DNA from: Ophiosphaerella korrae
Taxonomy: Eukaryota > Ascomycota > Dothideomycetes > Pleosporales > Phaeosphaeriaceae
Direction of reading: 5' to 3'
DNA: 53,051 bases
NCBI GenBank assembly: GCA_028456385.1
Contig: JALNQF010000289.1
Span: forward strand, 1 to 53,051
Part shown: positions 1 to 13,700 of the stretch, in pieces
How positions within the stretch are numbered: position 1 is the first letter of the stretch
How the letters are laid out: every line of letters begins with the position of its first letter
The notes under the pieces: model-generated
Databases searched by the model: none
What the model was told of the DNA's origin: nothing
The model's input: the letters and a program-made list of their open reading frames with translations, nothing else
Translations under genes and position numbers: made by a program

Positions 1-263
1 TATATTAGTAAGTTTACAACTTACTAATATTATAAACTTACTAATATATTAGTAAGTTTACAACTTACTAATATTATAAACTTACTAATATTACGAACTT
101 ACTAATATTTAACTACCTTTCTACTTTTAGTTAGCGCTTAGTAGGCTACTAGGTATATATACCTAGTACTTACTTAAATAGCTTTATCTACTATTTACTC
201 TTTTTAGTTAATTATTAAAACTACCTTATTAAGTTATCTTACGTAAAGTCTACCTTATAATAG
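1..263. repeat. Right end of unidentified repeat X (copy 1) with 44-bp palindromic tandem units
   Basis: Positions 1-44 and 45-88 are two exact copies of a 44-bp unit, followed by a partial third. Each unit contains an inverted repeat (TTAGTAAGTTT/ACAACTTACTAA). The whole stretch 1-263 is matched with scattered C/T and G/A differences by 9742-9949, and the two copies stop resembling each other at the same point (CTTATAA). This suggests the right-hand end of a mobile or satellite repeat whose left part lies outside the window. It abuts retrotransposon gag sequence at about 264, so it probably interrupted that element. The family is not recognised. Confidence 0.7.
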
Positions 264-2103
264 TATTAGGAGCTCTTCTCTTTTTAAATCTTCTATTAGT
301 AAGCTTATTACTTAAGCTATTTCTTCTAGCTAAGCTTTTATTCTTCTTTCTTTTATTATAGCTACTTTATATCTTTATCTCTATAAGAACTATACTACTT
401 TTTATTTACTAGAAAGGTATATATAGTAGTTATTATTATAGTAAAAGGTTTAGTAGAGTATTATATATTATACTTCTTTACTTTTAGCTACTTTCTCTTA
501 AGGTTTAGCTTATACTTATAGTACTTCTTTTTTCTTTTTAGTTATTTTTAACTAAGTTTTTTTTTTTAAGTTTTTACTTCTATAGTCTTTTATAAAGTAT
601 TTTAGTTTCCTATATTTATAGTATACTATATCCTTCTTTAACTTTAATTAGTAGTCTTTTATATAGTAGCCTTTTTTACTATAATTAAAGTATATAAAGT
701 CTTTATTTTTCTTTTTTTTCTTATCTTTATTAGTATTAAGAACTATAAAGTCTCTTTTATTATAGGTCTAGGTGTAACCTCTATATTTATTCTTCTTCTA
801 TTCTTAAAGATTATTATTAATTTATATTACCTATTACTTTAGAGCTTTAAGTATTTATAGTTTCTCTATATATATTATCTTATATTAGATTTTAGAGTTA
901 GGTCTTTATTTAAATTATAATATTAAAGCTAACTTATTCTATTTAGTATTTTATAATAGTTATTTAAACTATAATATATATTTTAGAATACTTTAATTTT
1001 ATATAAGCTTTTCTAGCTATTCTTTAGCTTATTAGGTAATATCTATATCTCTAAATACTACTCTTATTTATTTAGTAAAGTATTTATAACTTCTAAAGAT
1101 AGCTCTAGTTTTATCTTTTTAGGTTATTAGAGAGTATATTATATAATTAGTTTAGTAAGGTTTATACTATCTTATTACGTCTTCTTTAAAGTATAATCTA
1201 ATATATATTACTTTCTTTTCTTCTATATTAAAGTATAGTACTTATATATCTATCTAGAGTTATACTAATATAATAAAAGGTCTTAGTTTTTCTCTTATTC
1301 TATTAAACTTCTTAAGAATAAGTATTTTTAGTAGTTTCTTTGTCGCACTTATCTCTAGTCTTTAAGTAATTAATTCTATCTAGTTTTAGCCTTTAATAAT
1401 AACTTTAATCTATACTTTGTTTTATTTTATATAATCTTGTAGTTCTTTATTCTATATTTTTAGAGTATTAATTACTATCTTTATATCTTCTTTATTTAAG
1501 ATTAAGTTATTAATTTAGTCTTTAATTATTTCCTATATAGTACTATTTAACTTATAACTACTTCTAGGGGCTTTACTTATTTTAGTTAAACTATCTACTA
1601 TTATATTAGCTAGACTATATACTACTTACGCTTTACTTCTTATAATAACTAAATTAGTAAGGTATAATAAGCTTACTAGAGTTAACTTCTTAATAGTAGC
1701 TAAGTAGTTAGTAGATTATAAGTTAATAGTAATAGTCCTTGTTATAATCTATAATAAGCTAGGAATAATAGAAGATATTTTATAACTATCTTAGTATTAT
1801 CGCTTGTAGTTAATAATTAAATTACTAATACTATCCTAATAATACGTATTACTACTAACTATATACTTATACTTTTTAGTTAGCTTTATACTTTATATTT
1901 ACTAAGATTATAAATTATAAATTTATTACGTATTTAAATTTATACTTTACGTTTACTAAGATTATAAATTGCGAATTTATTACGTGTCTCTATTATAGTT
2001 AGTCTCTTACCCTAGTTTGTATTCTTATAGGTTATATATATTATTATTATCTATAGTAAGGCTAATTAGCTTAAATTAGCTTTTCTTTGTTATAACTATA
2101 ATA
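264..2103 (-). mobile_element. RIP-degenerate Ty3/Gypsy element E: 5' LTR plus gag, truncated
   Basis: On the minus strand this is the same sequence as the 5' LTR and gag part of the complete element at 10348-17334. The LTR lies at 1663-2103 and gag runs from 1662 down to about 264, where repeat X cuts it off. All reading frames are full of stops. CpA and TpG are nearly absent and TpA is in excess, the known RIP product. The outer LTR end at 2103 is followed directly by pol sequence of element F (ACTAG at 2104-2108 would be the target duplication), so E was inserted into F. Its pol and 3' LTR would lie left of the window or have been lost. Confidence 0.75.
1663..2103 (-). repeat. 5' LTR of element E (GAAGTTAAC subfamily)
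   Basis: The 441-bp stretch matches the other LTRs in the window across the segment with TAGTATTATCGCTTG-like and TACTATCCTAATAAT-like blocks (about 1790-1850). Its 3' part differs from most and instead resembles the LTR at 52524-52952, both containing GAAGTTAACTCTAGTAA in element orientation. The end next to the gag leader reads TATAATAAG; the outer end is CTATAATA, from an original TG...CA terminus altered by C-to-T change. Confidence 0.7.
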
Positions 2104-5100
2104 ACTAGTATACTAGGATTTTTTTAACTTCTTATTCTTTTTATTCTCTATATATATCTACTTTATATACTAGTAGTTCTATATTCTATAGTACTATTTC
2201 TAGTAGTACTATATAGAATATTAGGTATATTTTTATTTTATCTAGTAGTTTTAGCTTAAATATAACTAGTATAACTTTCTTCTCTACTTTATATAGTTTT
2301 ATCTTAACGTAATCTAGTTTTAAACTTAGTTATTTACTTTTAATATTTCTTTATATAAACTATACTTTTTCCTTTTCTTTAAATTAGAGTCTATCTTTAT
2401 ATTTTTTATTATAGTAATTTACTATTTAATTATATAGAACCTTTATATTTTATTAAAGTTAATTATATATATTTTTAAGTCTATTAGTAAAGTTTTTTTT
2501 TCTTATAGACTAAAATACTTTAGATCTTAGTATTTAATATATATTAGAGTTAAATCTATAGTTTATAAAAAAGAGTAATACTTTTATTACTATATTCTTT
2601 ACGCTATTATATACTAGCTATACTATAGGTAATAACTATACCTAATTATTCTAGTTATAGTTAAAATAGTATCTAAAGTACTATTCTACTATCTAATTTA
2701 TATATTCTAATTATCTATCTATCTATAAATAGTATACTATTAATATTATAAATTTAACTCTAAATTATACTATTATTATTCTCTATAGTTTTAATATAAA
2801 TCTTATTTAGAATACTATACTAGCTAACTATAGTTCTTAAAACTTAGTATATAGTAACTTTTATCTTACTTTTCTTTTTATATAGTCTAAAGTAAGAGTA
2901 CTTTATAAGTTTATTTACTATTATTAAGATTCTATTATACTTAACTTTTAATATTAAGTCTTTTAACTTAAGTAGTTTTATAATAAAGTCTATTATAATA
3001 ACTTTCTAAAGTTATTCTAGTACTTTAACTAGTTATAGTATTCTATATAGTACGTATTTATTATACTTATTTCTATAATATTCTATATAATCTTATAGTA
3101 CCTTTTTTACTAGTTACTTTACTTTTAAAATATAGTAGTTTCTTAGTAATCTATTTAAAGTTTTATTAATCTCTTAGTATCTATATACTAGTAGTTTATA
3201 GAATTACTATATAAATTCTTTTTAAATTTTCTTTAGGATATATATCTTTTTATAAGCTTATATAAGTCTTTCTTAGATTTCTAGTTTTTTTATTACTTTA
3301 GATACTTCTTATATTATTTTCTAAATCTATTTATCTAGCTTACTACTTATTTATTTAAGTATAGTAGCTATTTTAGTTATATTTAAGACTAAGTATCCTT
3401 CTTTATTTTTAACTAGTACTATACCTATAGCGTTTATTTCTTCTTATAGGTTTAGTCTTCTACTTAGAGTATCTACTAGCTAGTTATCTTTTCTTTTTAT
3501 ATATATAATCTCTAAATTAAATATTAATAGGAATTCTTACTATCTTATATAGTATTATAATAAGTCCTTATTTATTATAAATCTTATAAGATTCTTATAA
3601 TCTATATAGACTTTTATTTAGTTTTTTACTCTTTATAAGTATACTCTTTATTATTTAAATACTTTATAGATTACTAGTATTTCTTTATTATATATTAAGT
3701 AGTTAAGTTCTACTAGCTTTATTTTTTTAGAGAAGTATTTAACTAAGTATTTTTATTTAGTCTTTAAATCTTCTTGTATTAGTACTATTCTATAAACTAA
3801 GTTAGATACGTCTATTTTTACTATTACTAGTAGGTCTAGGTTATATATTCTAATAACTAGGTTTTTTATAAACTTTCTTTTAATCTTCTTAAATACTTTA
3901 TTATATTCTTCTATCTATTTAAATAGCGTATCTTTCTTTATAAGTCTAGTTATTAGTTCTATATCTTTAGACTATCTTATTATTAACTTTTTATAGAAGT
4001 TTACTTGCCTATAAAATTATTATACTTCTTTTAAGTTCTTTAGTATTAGCTATTTATTAACTAACTTAATTTTTTCTAAGTTAATCTTAATTTTTCTTAG
4101 TTTAATAATAAATCTAAGGAAATCTATTTCTTTTATATAGAACTTGTATTTTCTTATTTTAAAAAATAGTTTATTTTTTACTAGTTTTTCTAGTACTTTA
4201 TATATATATTATACGTGTTTATCCTCTATTTTTAAGAATATAAAGATATTATCTAGGTATATAAATATAAATACATTTAAGTATTCTTTTAATACTATAT
4301 TTATTTTTTCTTAGAAGGCTACTAGTATATTTATTAATCTAAAAAGTATAACTAGGTACTTATATAGTCTATATTATATTCGAAATACTATTTTCTATAT
4401 ATTACTTTCTTTAATTCTAATTTAGTAGTAGGTATTTTAGATATCTAGTTTTATAAAGATCTTTACTTTTTATAGCCTATTTTATATTTTATCTATTTAT
4501 AGTAAAAAGTATTAGTTTTTATTTATAATTATATTAGTTTTTCTAAAATCTATATAAAGTCTTTTATTACTTATTCCTTTCTAATCTATAAATATAAGTC
4601 TATATACTACTAAAGATTTAGATTCTTATATCTATCTTTTCTTTATTACGTTTTTAATAAATATTTATTTAATTTTAGATTCTTTTTCTATCTTTCTATA
4701 GACTAGGCTCTATCTTATATTTTTTCTTTCTTCTAGGTCTATTACTAAGTCCTATAGCTAATATTCTAGAAGATAGTCTTTAGGCTCTATAAGTTATTTC
4801 TCTTATTTTTTATATTCTTCTAGGAATTTTCTTTTATAAGTACTTATATTAGCTTTTAATATATTTATCTTATAGTACCTAATTTTTTCTATTTTCTAAT
4901 TAATATATAAGTTAGTTATTTATAACTATAGTATTTCTAAAATTATATCTTATTTATTATTAATTATTATTATATCTATAACTATATTTTTAATCTCTAT
5001 CTTTTCTAGTTCTAGTGTAGAGAAAACTATCTTAATCCTAATAGGTTCCTAGAATAGCTTTCTTTTAATTATACTTAGTTTTTAAGAATACTTCTCTATT

Positions 5101-7838
5101 ATATAATATATTCCTTATATTTCTATAAACTTCTTTAATATAAAGTTTCTTATAGATTTACTATTAATTATTAATTATACTTTCTTTCTTTAGTATATAC
5201 TTCTTTTTATAATATATAGGCCTTTTATACTTTCTAGCTATTTTTACTTAAGTAATTTTATAAATTATCTATCTTTCTAGAGCTATAGCTTTACTTTAAG
5301 CTTATATTCTTTATATTTTAGATATTTATTATATATGTATTTATACTATAGTCTTCCTTAAATATATTTTTTAGATAGTTTTAGTTTAGGCCTTATTACT
5401 ACGTATCCTTCTTTTAGTATTATTTCTTATCCTTAGATATCTTTTACTAGAATTACTTTTATATAATTATAGCCTTTTCTTTATATAAGCTATACGTAGT
5501 TATTTACTATAGAGTTCCTATATATAATATAATTCTTATCTAGGTATAATAACTATAATACTTTAAAGTATACTAGATATTTTAGGTTTATTATTATATT
5601 ATCTTCTTCTTAGTATTTATTTTTTCTATGTATCTCTTTTATTAGAATATAGTATACTATTAGTATTCTTAGTATATAAGCTTTATTAATCTATTATATT
5701 TTTCTTATAAAATATTACTATTCTCTCTATATAGGTATTCTTCTTACTATAACTATATATTACTTTATCTATTCTTAAAATAGTATAAATTTTATCTTCT
5801 TAAAGTTATATTCTTTTTAGTCTTTATATACTTTTTCTATACTTATAACTAGTAAGTATTTTTAAATAAACTTTTATTCTTTATTTTATTCTTTTATATT
5901 TATTATTATATAGCTATTATAGCTATATATATCTAGCTAGGTATATTCTATACTTTTTATACTAACTTATTTCTTACTTTCTTATAGTCTTTTAGAAGAA
6001 GCTAGGATAGTCTCTTTATCTAGTACTTATCTTTTAGCCTAGATTAATAGAATCTAAAGTTTTTCTCTTTTTAAATCTTCTATTAGTAAGTCTATTATAT
6101 AAGCTATTTCTTCTAGCTATACTTTTATTCTTTTTTTTATTACTACTACTTTATTTTTCTATAAGAACTATCTTACTCTCTATTTACTAAAAAAGTATAT
6201 ATAGTAGTTATCTTTAAAATAAAAAGTCTAGTAAAGTATTATATATTATATTTCTTTACTCTTAGCTACTTTTTTTTAAAGTTTAGCTTATACTTTTAGT
6301 AATTTTTTTTTATTCTTAGTTATCTTTAACTAAACTTTCTTATCTTTCTTATAGTTTTTACTTCTATAATCTTTTATAAAGTATCTTAGTTTTTTATATT
6401 TATACTATACTATATCCTTTTTTTATTTAGATTAATAGTTTTTAAAGTAGTAGCTTTTCTTACTATAGCTAAAGTACGTAAAGTTTTTATTTTTTTTCTT
6501 TCTCTTATCTTTATTAGTATTAAGAATTATAGGGTCTCTAATATCCTAGTTTCTAGGTTAGCTTCTATACTTATTTTTCTTTTATTCTTAAAGATTATTA
6601 TTAATTTATATTACTTATTACTTTAGAGCTTCTAGTATCTTTAGTTACTCTATATAGATTATCTTATATTAGATTTTTTTATTTAATCTTTATTTAAATT
6701 ATAATATTAAAAATACTTTATTCTATTCTATATTTTATAATAGTTATTTAAACTATAATATATACTTAGGAACGTTTTTATTCTATTTTAGCTTTTTAAG
6801 CCTTTCTTTAGCTTATTAAGTAATATCTATATCTCTAAATACTACTTTTATTTATTTAGTAAAGTATTTATAACTTCTAAAGATAGCTTTAGTTTTATCT
6901 TTCTATATTATTAAGGTATATATAGTATAATCTATTTAGTAAAGTTTAAACTATCTTATTATATCTCTTTTAAAGTATTTTCTAATATATATTACTTTCT
7001 TTTCTTTTATATTAAAGTATAGTACTTATATATCTATCTATAGCTATACTACTACTATAAAAGGTTTTAAGTTTTCTTTTATCTTATTAAATTTTTTAAG
7101 TATAAGTATCTTAGGTAGTTTCTTTATTATACTTATCTCTAATTATTAGGTAATTAGTTCTATTTAGTTCTAACCTTTAATAATAGCTTTAATCTAAGCT
7201 TTATTCTATTTAGAGTAGTCTTATAGTTTTTTATTCTACGTTTCTAAAGTATTAATTACTATTTTTATATCTTCTTTCTCTAAGATTAAGTTATTTATAT
7301 AATCTCTAATTACTTTCTATATAGTATTATCTAACTTATAACTACTTATAAGTACTTTAGCTATTTATTTAGTTAAACTTTCTACTATTATATTAGCTAG
7401 ACTATATACTACTTACGCTTTACTTCTTATAATAACTAAATTAGTAAGGTATAATAAGGTTACCTATTATTAACTATAAGTAACTACTATAAGTTATAAG
7501 TAGATTAAAAGTTAATAGTAAAAGCTTATATTATAATTAGTAATAACTATAAATAATAGAAGATATCTTAAAATTGTTTTATATTAGCGATCTATAGTTA
7601 AAGGATTAAATTACTAATACTATCCTAATAATATATATTACTACTAATTATATACCTATAGTTCTTAGCTAGCTTTATACTTTGTATTTACTAAGATTAT
7701 AAATTATAAAGTTATTACGTATCTCTATTATAGTTAGCTTCCTAATTAAGTTTATTACTTTATAGGTTATACGTACTATTATTATCTATAGTAAGGCTAA
7801 TTAGCTTAAGTTAGTTTTCTTTTATTATAACTATAATA
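2104..7838 (-). mobile_element. RIP-degenerate Ty3/Gypsy element F: 5' LTR, gag and pol, 3' end missing
   Basis: In minus orientation it runs 5' LTR (7838 down to 7450), gag (about 7449 to 6050) and protease-RT-RNaseH-integrase (about 6050 to 2104). The reverse transcriptase YLDD box survives as a YLDN-like codon series near 4247-4258 on the minus strand. The sequence is collinear with 10778-16137 of the complete element and stops just before the chromodomain, at the point where element E has inserted. The frames are shattered and no expression is expected. The missing chromodomain and 3' LTR may continue beyond the left edge of the window. Confidence 0.8.
7450..7838 (-). repeat. 5' LTR of element F
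   Basis: 389 bp, the same length as the right LTR of the element at 16946-17334. It shares the LTR core block around 7600-7680 and the terminal CTATAATA/TATAATAAGG ends. The outer flank ACTTT (7839-7843) is a candidate target-site duplication, but its partner would be outside the window. Confidence 0.7.
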
Positions 7839-9741
7839 ACTTTATACTTAAGTATAACGCTAAGTATAGTAGAGGCTATATATAAGTAGAAGTTATATAT
7901 ATATAGTACTTAAGATAAGTACTATAAAGAAAAAAAATATTATTAGGCTTTAGCGCCTATAAAGCCTATAGAGCTATAGTAGTATTATAATTAATATTTA
8001 CTAAGCTAAGTACTAAGAGCTAGTAAGCCTTTATAATAATATATACTATTCTACTCTAGTATTTAATAATACTTATACTAAGTATAAAGTAAAGTATTAG
8101 TTTAACTTTACTAATAGCTAGTTTAGCTTTAGCTAGCTATTTTAAGCTAAAATATAGCTAGCTTAGTTTTCTAGTATAATATATTATAGCTACTAGAAAG
8201 TCTAGTACTTTATACCTAAGTATAATACTAAGTATAGTAAAAGCTCTATATAGGTAGAAGTTATATATATATAGTACTTAAGATAAGTACTATAAAGAAA
8301 AAAGATATTATTAGGCTTTAGTACTTATAAAGCTTATAAAGCTATAGTAGTATTATAATTAGTATATACTAAGCTAAGTACTAAGAGCTAGTAAGCTTTT
8401 ATAATAATATATACTATTCTACTCTAGTATTTAATATTAAAAAATACTTATCTACTTTTTTAGGTTTATTTAGCGTAGTAAATTAGAGCTATAGTCTAAT
8501 AATCTTAGCTATTTTTCCTTTTTACTTAACTTATATATTATAGCTACTTAATATAGTATTATTTAAGCCTTTTTTTTAACTATATACTTAGCTAAGCTTT
8601 TAACTTACTTTTATAAAAGCTATAAATAACTCTAAATTATAAAAAGTAACTTTTTTCCTTTAGAAAATATATAAGATAGTACTACTTAGTTTACTAAACT
8701 AGCTATAATAAACTTATATAAGAGCTAGTAGAAGAATTTATAAAATATAAAGTTACTTTTAACTTTTACTAAAACTACTTATAGAAAGCTAAACTACTAA
8801 CTTTATATATACTTAAAAAATAGAGCTTTAATAAAGATATAACTTATTAAAGTACTTTAACTTACTAATAAGTATAAAGAAGCTTTTTTTAAAGTATAAT
8901 TACTACTTTTAGCTTTTACTAAAACTACTTAAATAAGTTTAAAACTATTAATAGGTATAAAAAAGCTTTTTATAAAGTATAATTACTACTTTTAACTTTT
9001 ACTAAAACTACTTAAAAAAGTTTAAAATACTAACTATATACTTAAAATAAAGCTTTAATAAAAATATAACTTAGTAAAGTACTTTAGCTATTAGTAAGTA
9101 TAAAAAAGCTTTCTAAAGTATAATTTAAAAACTTTACTACTAGCTAAAGCTAAATTATAATATAAAAATAGTAAAAGTAGTTTACTTTAGCTAATAAGTA
9201 TAAAATACTTTTTAGGTTAGAGCTTACTTTTACTACTATAGCTATAACTACTATACTTTTTTATAACTAGCTACTAACTTCTTAGTTAAAGTTACTTTAT
9301 ACTACTTACTTTTTAATACTTATAAATATTAGGCTTATAAAGTCTTTTATATTAATAAACTTACTTATTGTAAAGTTTATATCTATAGTAAGTACTTATA
9401 TAAAAATCTAGTACTATTAAGTTACTTAGTAGTATTAACTTTACTTTCTTCTATACTATATATATATACTTTTAGGTTTAATTTTATTAGTATAAAGTAA
9501 AAGTAGTAAAAAAAAGTTTATAGTTAATATATTTTATATATAGAAGTTATATAAGTTTTAATTTTATACTAAAATTATTAAAAACTTTAGCTCTATACTT
9601 TATATATAATAATTTTAACTCTAACTACTACTACTACTTAATAGGTATTATTAGTTAATTAGAGCTTTTTTTAAGCTCTAGGAATTTACTCTTTAAAAGA
9701 AAAAAGATATATAAAGAAGTTATTTCTTATATCTTTTATTT
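7839..9741. repeat. AT-rich repeat-bearing stretch, family unknown, with internal direct duplication
   Basis: No open frame or known domain is visible. Two structures stand out. About 220 bp at 7852-8068 are repeated in the same orientation at 8208-8433. In addition, 8740-9127 holds tandem copies of a unit containing AATTACTACTTTTA and TTTTACTAAAACTACTTA, alternating with an AAAGCTTT block. RIP-type C-to-T differences separate the copies. This stretch may be the body of repeat X, whose right end follows immediately at 9742-9949; that assignment is inference. Confidence 0.55.
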
Positions 9742-9949
9742 TTATACTAATAGTAATAAGTTTATAACTTACTAATATTATAAACTTACTAATATTTAAC
9801 TACTTTTTTACTTTTAGTTAGTACTTAGTAAGCTACTAAGTATATATACTTAGTACTTACTTAAATAACTATATATACTATTTACTCTTTTTAGTTAATT
9901 ATTAAAACTACTTTATTAAGTTATCTTATATAAAGTTTACTTTATAACT
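9742..9949. repeat. Right end of unidentified repeat X (copy 2)
   Basis: Collinear with 58-263: the same TTACTAATATTATAAACTTACTAA palindromic block is followed by TTTTTAGTTAATTATTAAAA and ends in CTTATATAAAGTTTACTTTATAA. The differences are almost all C/T or A/G. The left end cannot be fixed from this window. The flank 9950-10342 shows no gene or recognised repeat. Confidence 0.65.
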
Positions 9950-10347
9950 TAATACTTATAGCTTAGATTCTTTAAATATTATAAATATACTAGCTCTTTA
10001 ATTAGTAGTTTAGAGCTTATACTCTTATAATAAAGCTAAGTAGATTTTACTAACTTACTTTAGTATATTTAGTATAAGTACTTTTAAGCTAAAGACTAAG
10101 TTCTAGATTACTAATTAGCTTATTATCTAAGCTTAGTCTCGAGCTAGCTTTAGTATTAATACTTTTAAGAAATTTTATACTATAAGCTTACTTATTTTTT
10201 CTAAAATATTATATATAATTATATACTAATATAAGTATAGTTACTTATTATACTAAAGCTCTAGTAATTAGTATCTTTAGTAAGCTTTTTATAAATAAGC
10301 TTAGTATTAAGCTTAAATAAGATTACTAGTACTAGTATTAAATAAAG

Positions 10348-10777
10348 TATTATAATAGTAATAAGAGAGCTATAGATAGAACTAATTAGCTTTAACTTAG
10401 ACGCTAATAAAGTATAAGATAAGTAAAGTAATAACCTAGATTAAGAGGCTATATATAATTAAGATACCTAGAGTAATCTATAATCTATAGACTTTTAGTA
10501 TTAATAGATTATAGATTAAGATAATCTATAATCTATTAGTCTTAGTAACTATAGATTAATAGATTATAATAAGTATATAGTTAGTAGTAATATATATTAT
10601 TAGGATAGTATTAGTAATTTAATCTTTTAACTATAGAACGCTAATACAAGATAGTTATAAAATATCTTCTATTATTTATAGTTATTATAGATTCTTATAT
10701 AAGCTTTTATTATTACCTTGTAATCTACTAACTCTTTTAGATAGGTACTTATAGTTAATAATAGGTAGCCTATTATA
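10348..10777 (+). repeat. 5' LTR of element A
   Basis: 430 bp, 41 bp longer than its partner at 16946-17334. The extra length lies in an internal array of TAATCTATAATCTATAG and its reverse complement near 10470-10570. The ends TATTAT...CTATTATA derive from TGTTAT...ATAACA. The untranslated leader starting CTTTACTAATTTAGTTATT follows at once. Confidence 0.85.
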
Positions 10778-13700
10778 CTTTACTAATTTAGTTATTATAA
10801 GAAGTAAAGCGTAAGTAGTATATAGTCTAGCTAATATAATAGTAGAAAGTTTAATAAGTAAAGTACCTAAAGGTAGTTATAAGTCTAATAGTACTATATA
10901 AAAAATAATTAAGGACTAAATTAATAACCTAATCTTAGATAAAGAAGATATAAAGATAGTAATTAATACTTTAGAAATATAGAATAAAGAACTACAAGAC
11001 TATATAAAGTAAAATAAAGTATAGATTAAAGCTATTATTAAGAGATAGAACTAAATAGAACTAATTATATAACGTCTAGAAATAAGCGTAATAAAGAAAC
11101 TACTAAAGATACTTATTTTTAAGAAGTTTAATAAAATAAAGAAAAAACTAAGACCTTTTATTATATTAGTATAACTCTAGATAGATATATAAGTACTATA
11201 CTTTAATATAGAAGAGAAAAAGGTAATATATATTAGATTATACTTTAAAGAAAACGTAATAAGATAGTATAAACCTTACTAGATAGACTATATAATATAT
11301 TCTCTAATAACCTAGAAGAATAAAACTAGAGCTATTTTTAAAAGTTATAAATACTTTACTAAATAAATAAGAGTAGTATCTAGAGATATAAACGTTACCT
11401 AATAAGCTAAAGAATAGCTAGAGAAGCTTATATAAAACTAGAGTATTCCTAAGTATATATTATAGTTTAAATAACTATTATAGAATATAGAATAAAATAA
11501 GTTAACTTTAATATTATAATTTAAGTAAAGACTAAACTCTAAGATCTAATATAAAATAATCTATATAGAGAAGCTAAGGATACTAGAAGCTCTAAAGTAA
11601 TAGGTAATATAAATTAATAATAATTTTTAAGAATAGAAGAAAAATAAATATAGAGGTTATACTTAGAACTATAATAAGAGAGACCTTATAGTCTTTAATA
11701 CTAATAAAGATAAAAAGAAGAAAAAGAATAAAGACTTTATATACTTTAATTATAGTAAGAAAAGCTACTATATAAAAAACTACTAATTATAAAAAAAAAA
11801 GAAAATAGTATACTATAAATATAGGAAACTAGGATACTTTATAAAAGACTATAGAAGTAAAAACTTAAAGAAAGAGACTTAGTTAAAAATAACTAAAAAG
11901 AAGAAAGAAGTACTATAAGTATAAGCTAAACCTTAAGAGAAAGTAGCTAGGAGTAAAGAAGTATAATATATAATACTCTATTAGACCTTTTATTATAATA
12001 ATAACTACTATATATATTTTTCTAGTAAATAGAGAGTAGTATAGTTTTTATAGAAATAAAGAAATAAAGTAGCTATAATAAAAGAAAGTAGAATAAAAGC
12101 TTAGCTATAAAAGATAGCTTAAGTAATAGACCTACTAATAGAAGATTTAAAAAGAGAAAAGCCCTAGATACTATTAATCTAGGCTAAAAGACTAGTACTA
12201 AATAAAGAAACTACTATAACTACTTCTAAAAGACTATAAAGAAGTAAAAAGTAAGTTAGTATAAAAAGTATAAAGTAAACCTAGCTAATAATATATAGCT
12301 ATAATAGCTATATAATAATAGATATAAAAGAATAAAATAAAAGATAAAGATTTATTTAAATATACTTAATAGTTATAAGTATAGAAGAAGTATATAAAGA
12401 CTAAAAAGAATGTAATTCTAAAAAAATAAAGTTTATAATATTTTAAAAATAAATAAAGTAATATATAGTTATAGTAAAAAAAATACTTATATAAAAAGAA
12501 TAGTAATACTTTATAAAAGAAACGTAATAGATTAATAAAGCTTATATACTAAGAGTACTAGTAGTATACTATATCCTAATAATAAATATACTTAGTAAAG
12601 ATAAATACTAAGAAGGGGATAATAAAATAATAGATCTAAAATATCTAGTATACTTTAAAGTATTATAGATATTATACCTAGATAAGAATTATATTATATA
12701 TAGAAATCCTAAAGTAAATAATAATATATAGCTTATAAAAAGAAGAGGCTATAACTATATAAGAGTAATTTTAGTAGAAAATATCTAAGAATAAGAAATA
12801 ATCCTAGAAGATAGATACGTAGTAGTAAGGCCTAGACTTAAGTTAACTAAGAAATATATCTAAAGAGGACTATAGTATAAATATATAAATAATAAATACT
12901 TAAAATATAAAGAATATAAACTTAAAGTAAGGTTATAGCTCTAGAAAAATAGATAATTTATAAAGATACCTAAATAAAAAAAACTAGAAAGTATAAGAGG
13001 CCTATATATTATAAAAATAAGTATATACTAAAAAAAGAAAGTATAATTAATAATTAATAGTAGAGCTATAAAGAACTTTAAATTAAAGAAGTTTATAGAA
13101 ATATAAAGAATAAAGTATATAATAAAGAAATACCTTTAATAACTAAGTATAATTAAAGGAAAACTATTCTAGAAACCTATTAGGTTTAAAATAGTTCTCT
13201 CTATATTAGAACTAAAAAAAAATAATAATTAAGAATATAGTTATAAATATAATAATAATTAATAATAAGTAAGATATAATATTAAGTATACTATAGTTAT
13301 AGATAACTAACCTATATATTAATTAAATAATAGGAAAAATTAGTTACTATAAAATAGATATATTAAAGGCTAATATAAATACTTATAAAAGAGAATTCCC
13401 TAAAGAATATAAGAAATAGGAGAAATAACTTATAAAGCTAGAAGACTACTTTCTAGAATATTAACTATAGGACTTAGTAATAGAACTAGAAAAAGGTAAA
13501 AACGTAAAATAAAGCCTAGTCTACTAAAAAATAAAAAAGGAATCTAAAATTAAATAAATGTTTATCTAAAACGTAATAAAAAAAAATAGATAGGAGAGTC
13601 TAAATCTTTAGTAGTATATAGACTTATATTTATAGATAAAAAGGGAATAAATAATAAAAAACTCTACGTAGATTTTAGAAAAACTAACGCAATTATAAGT

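Noticed and set aside
1..263. CRISPR-like repeat array
   Set aside because: The 44-bp units are contiguous without spacers and the genome is eukaryotic.
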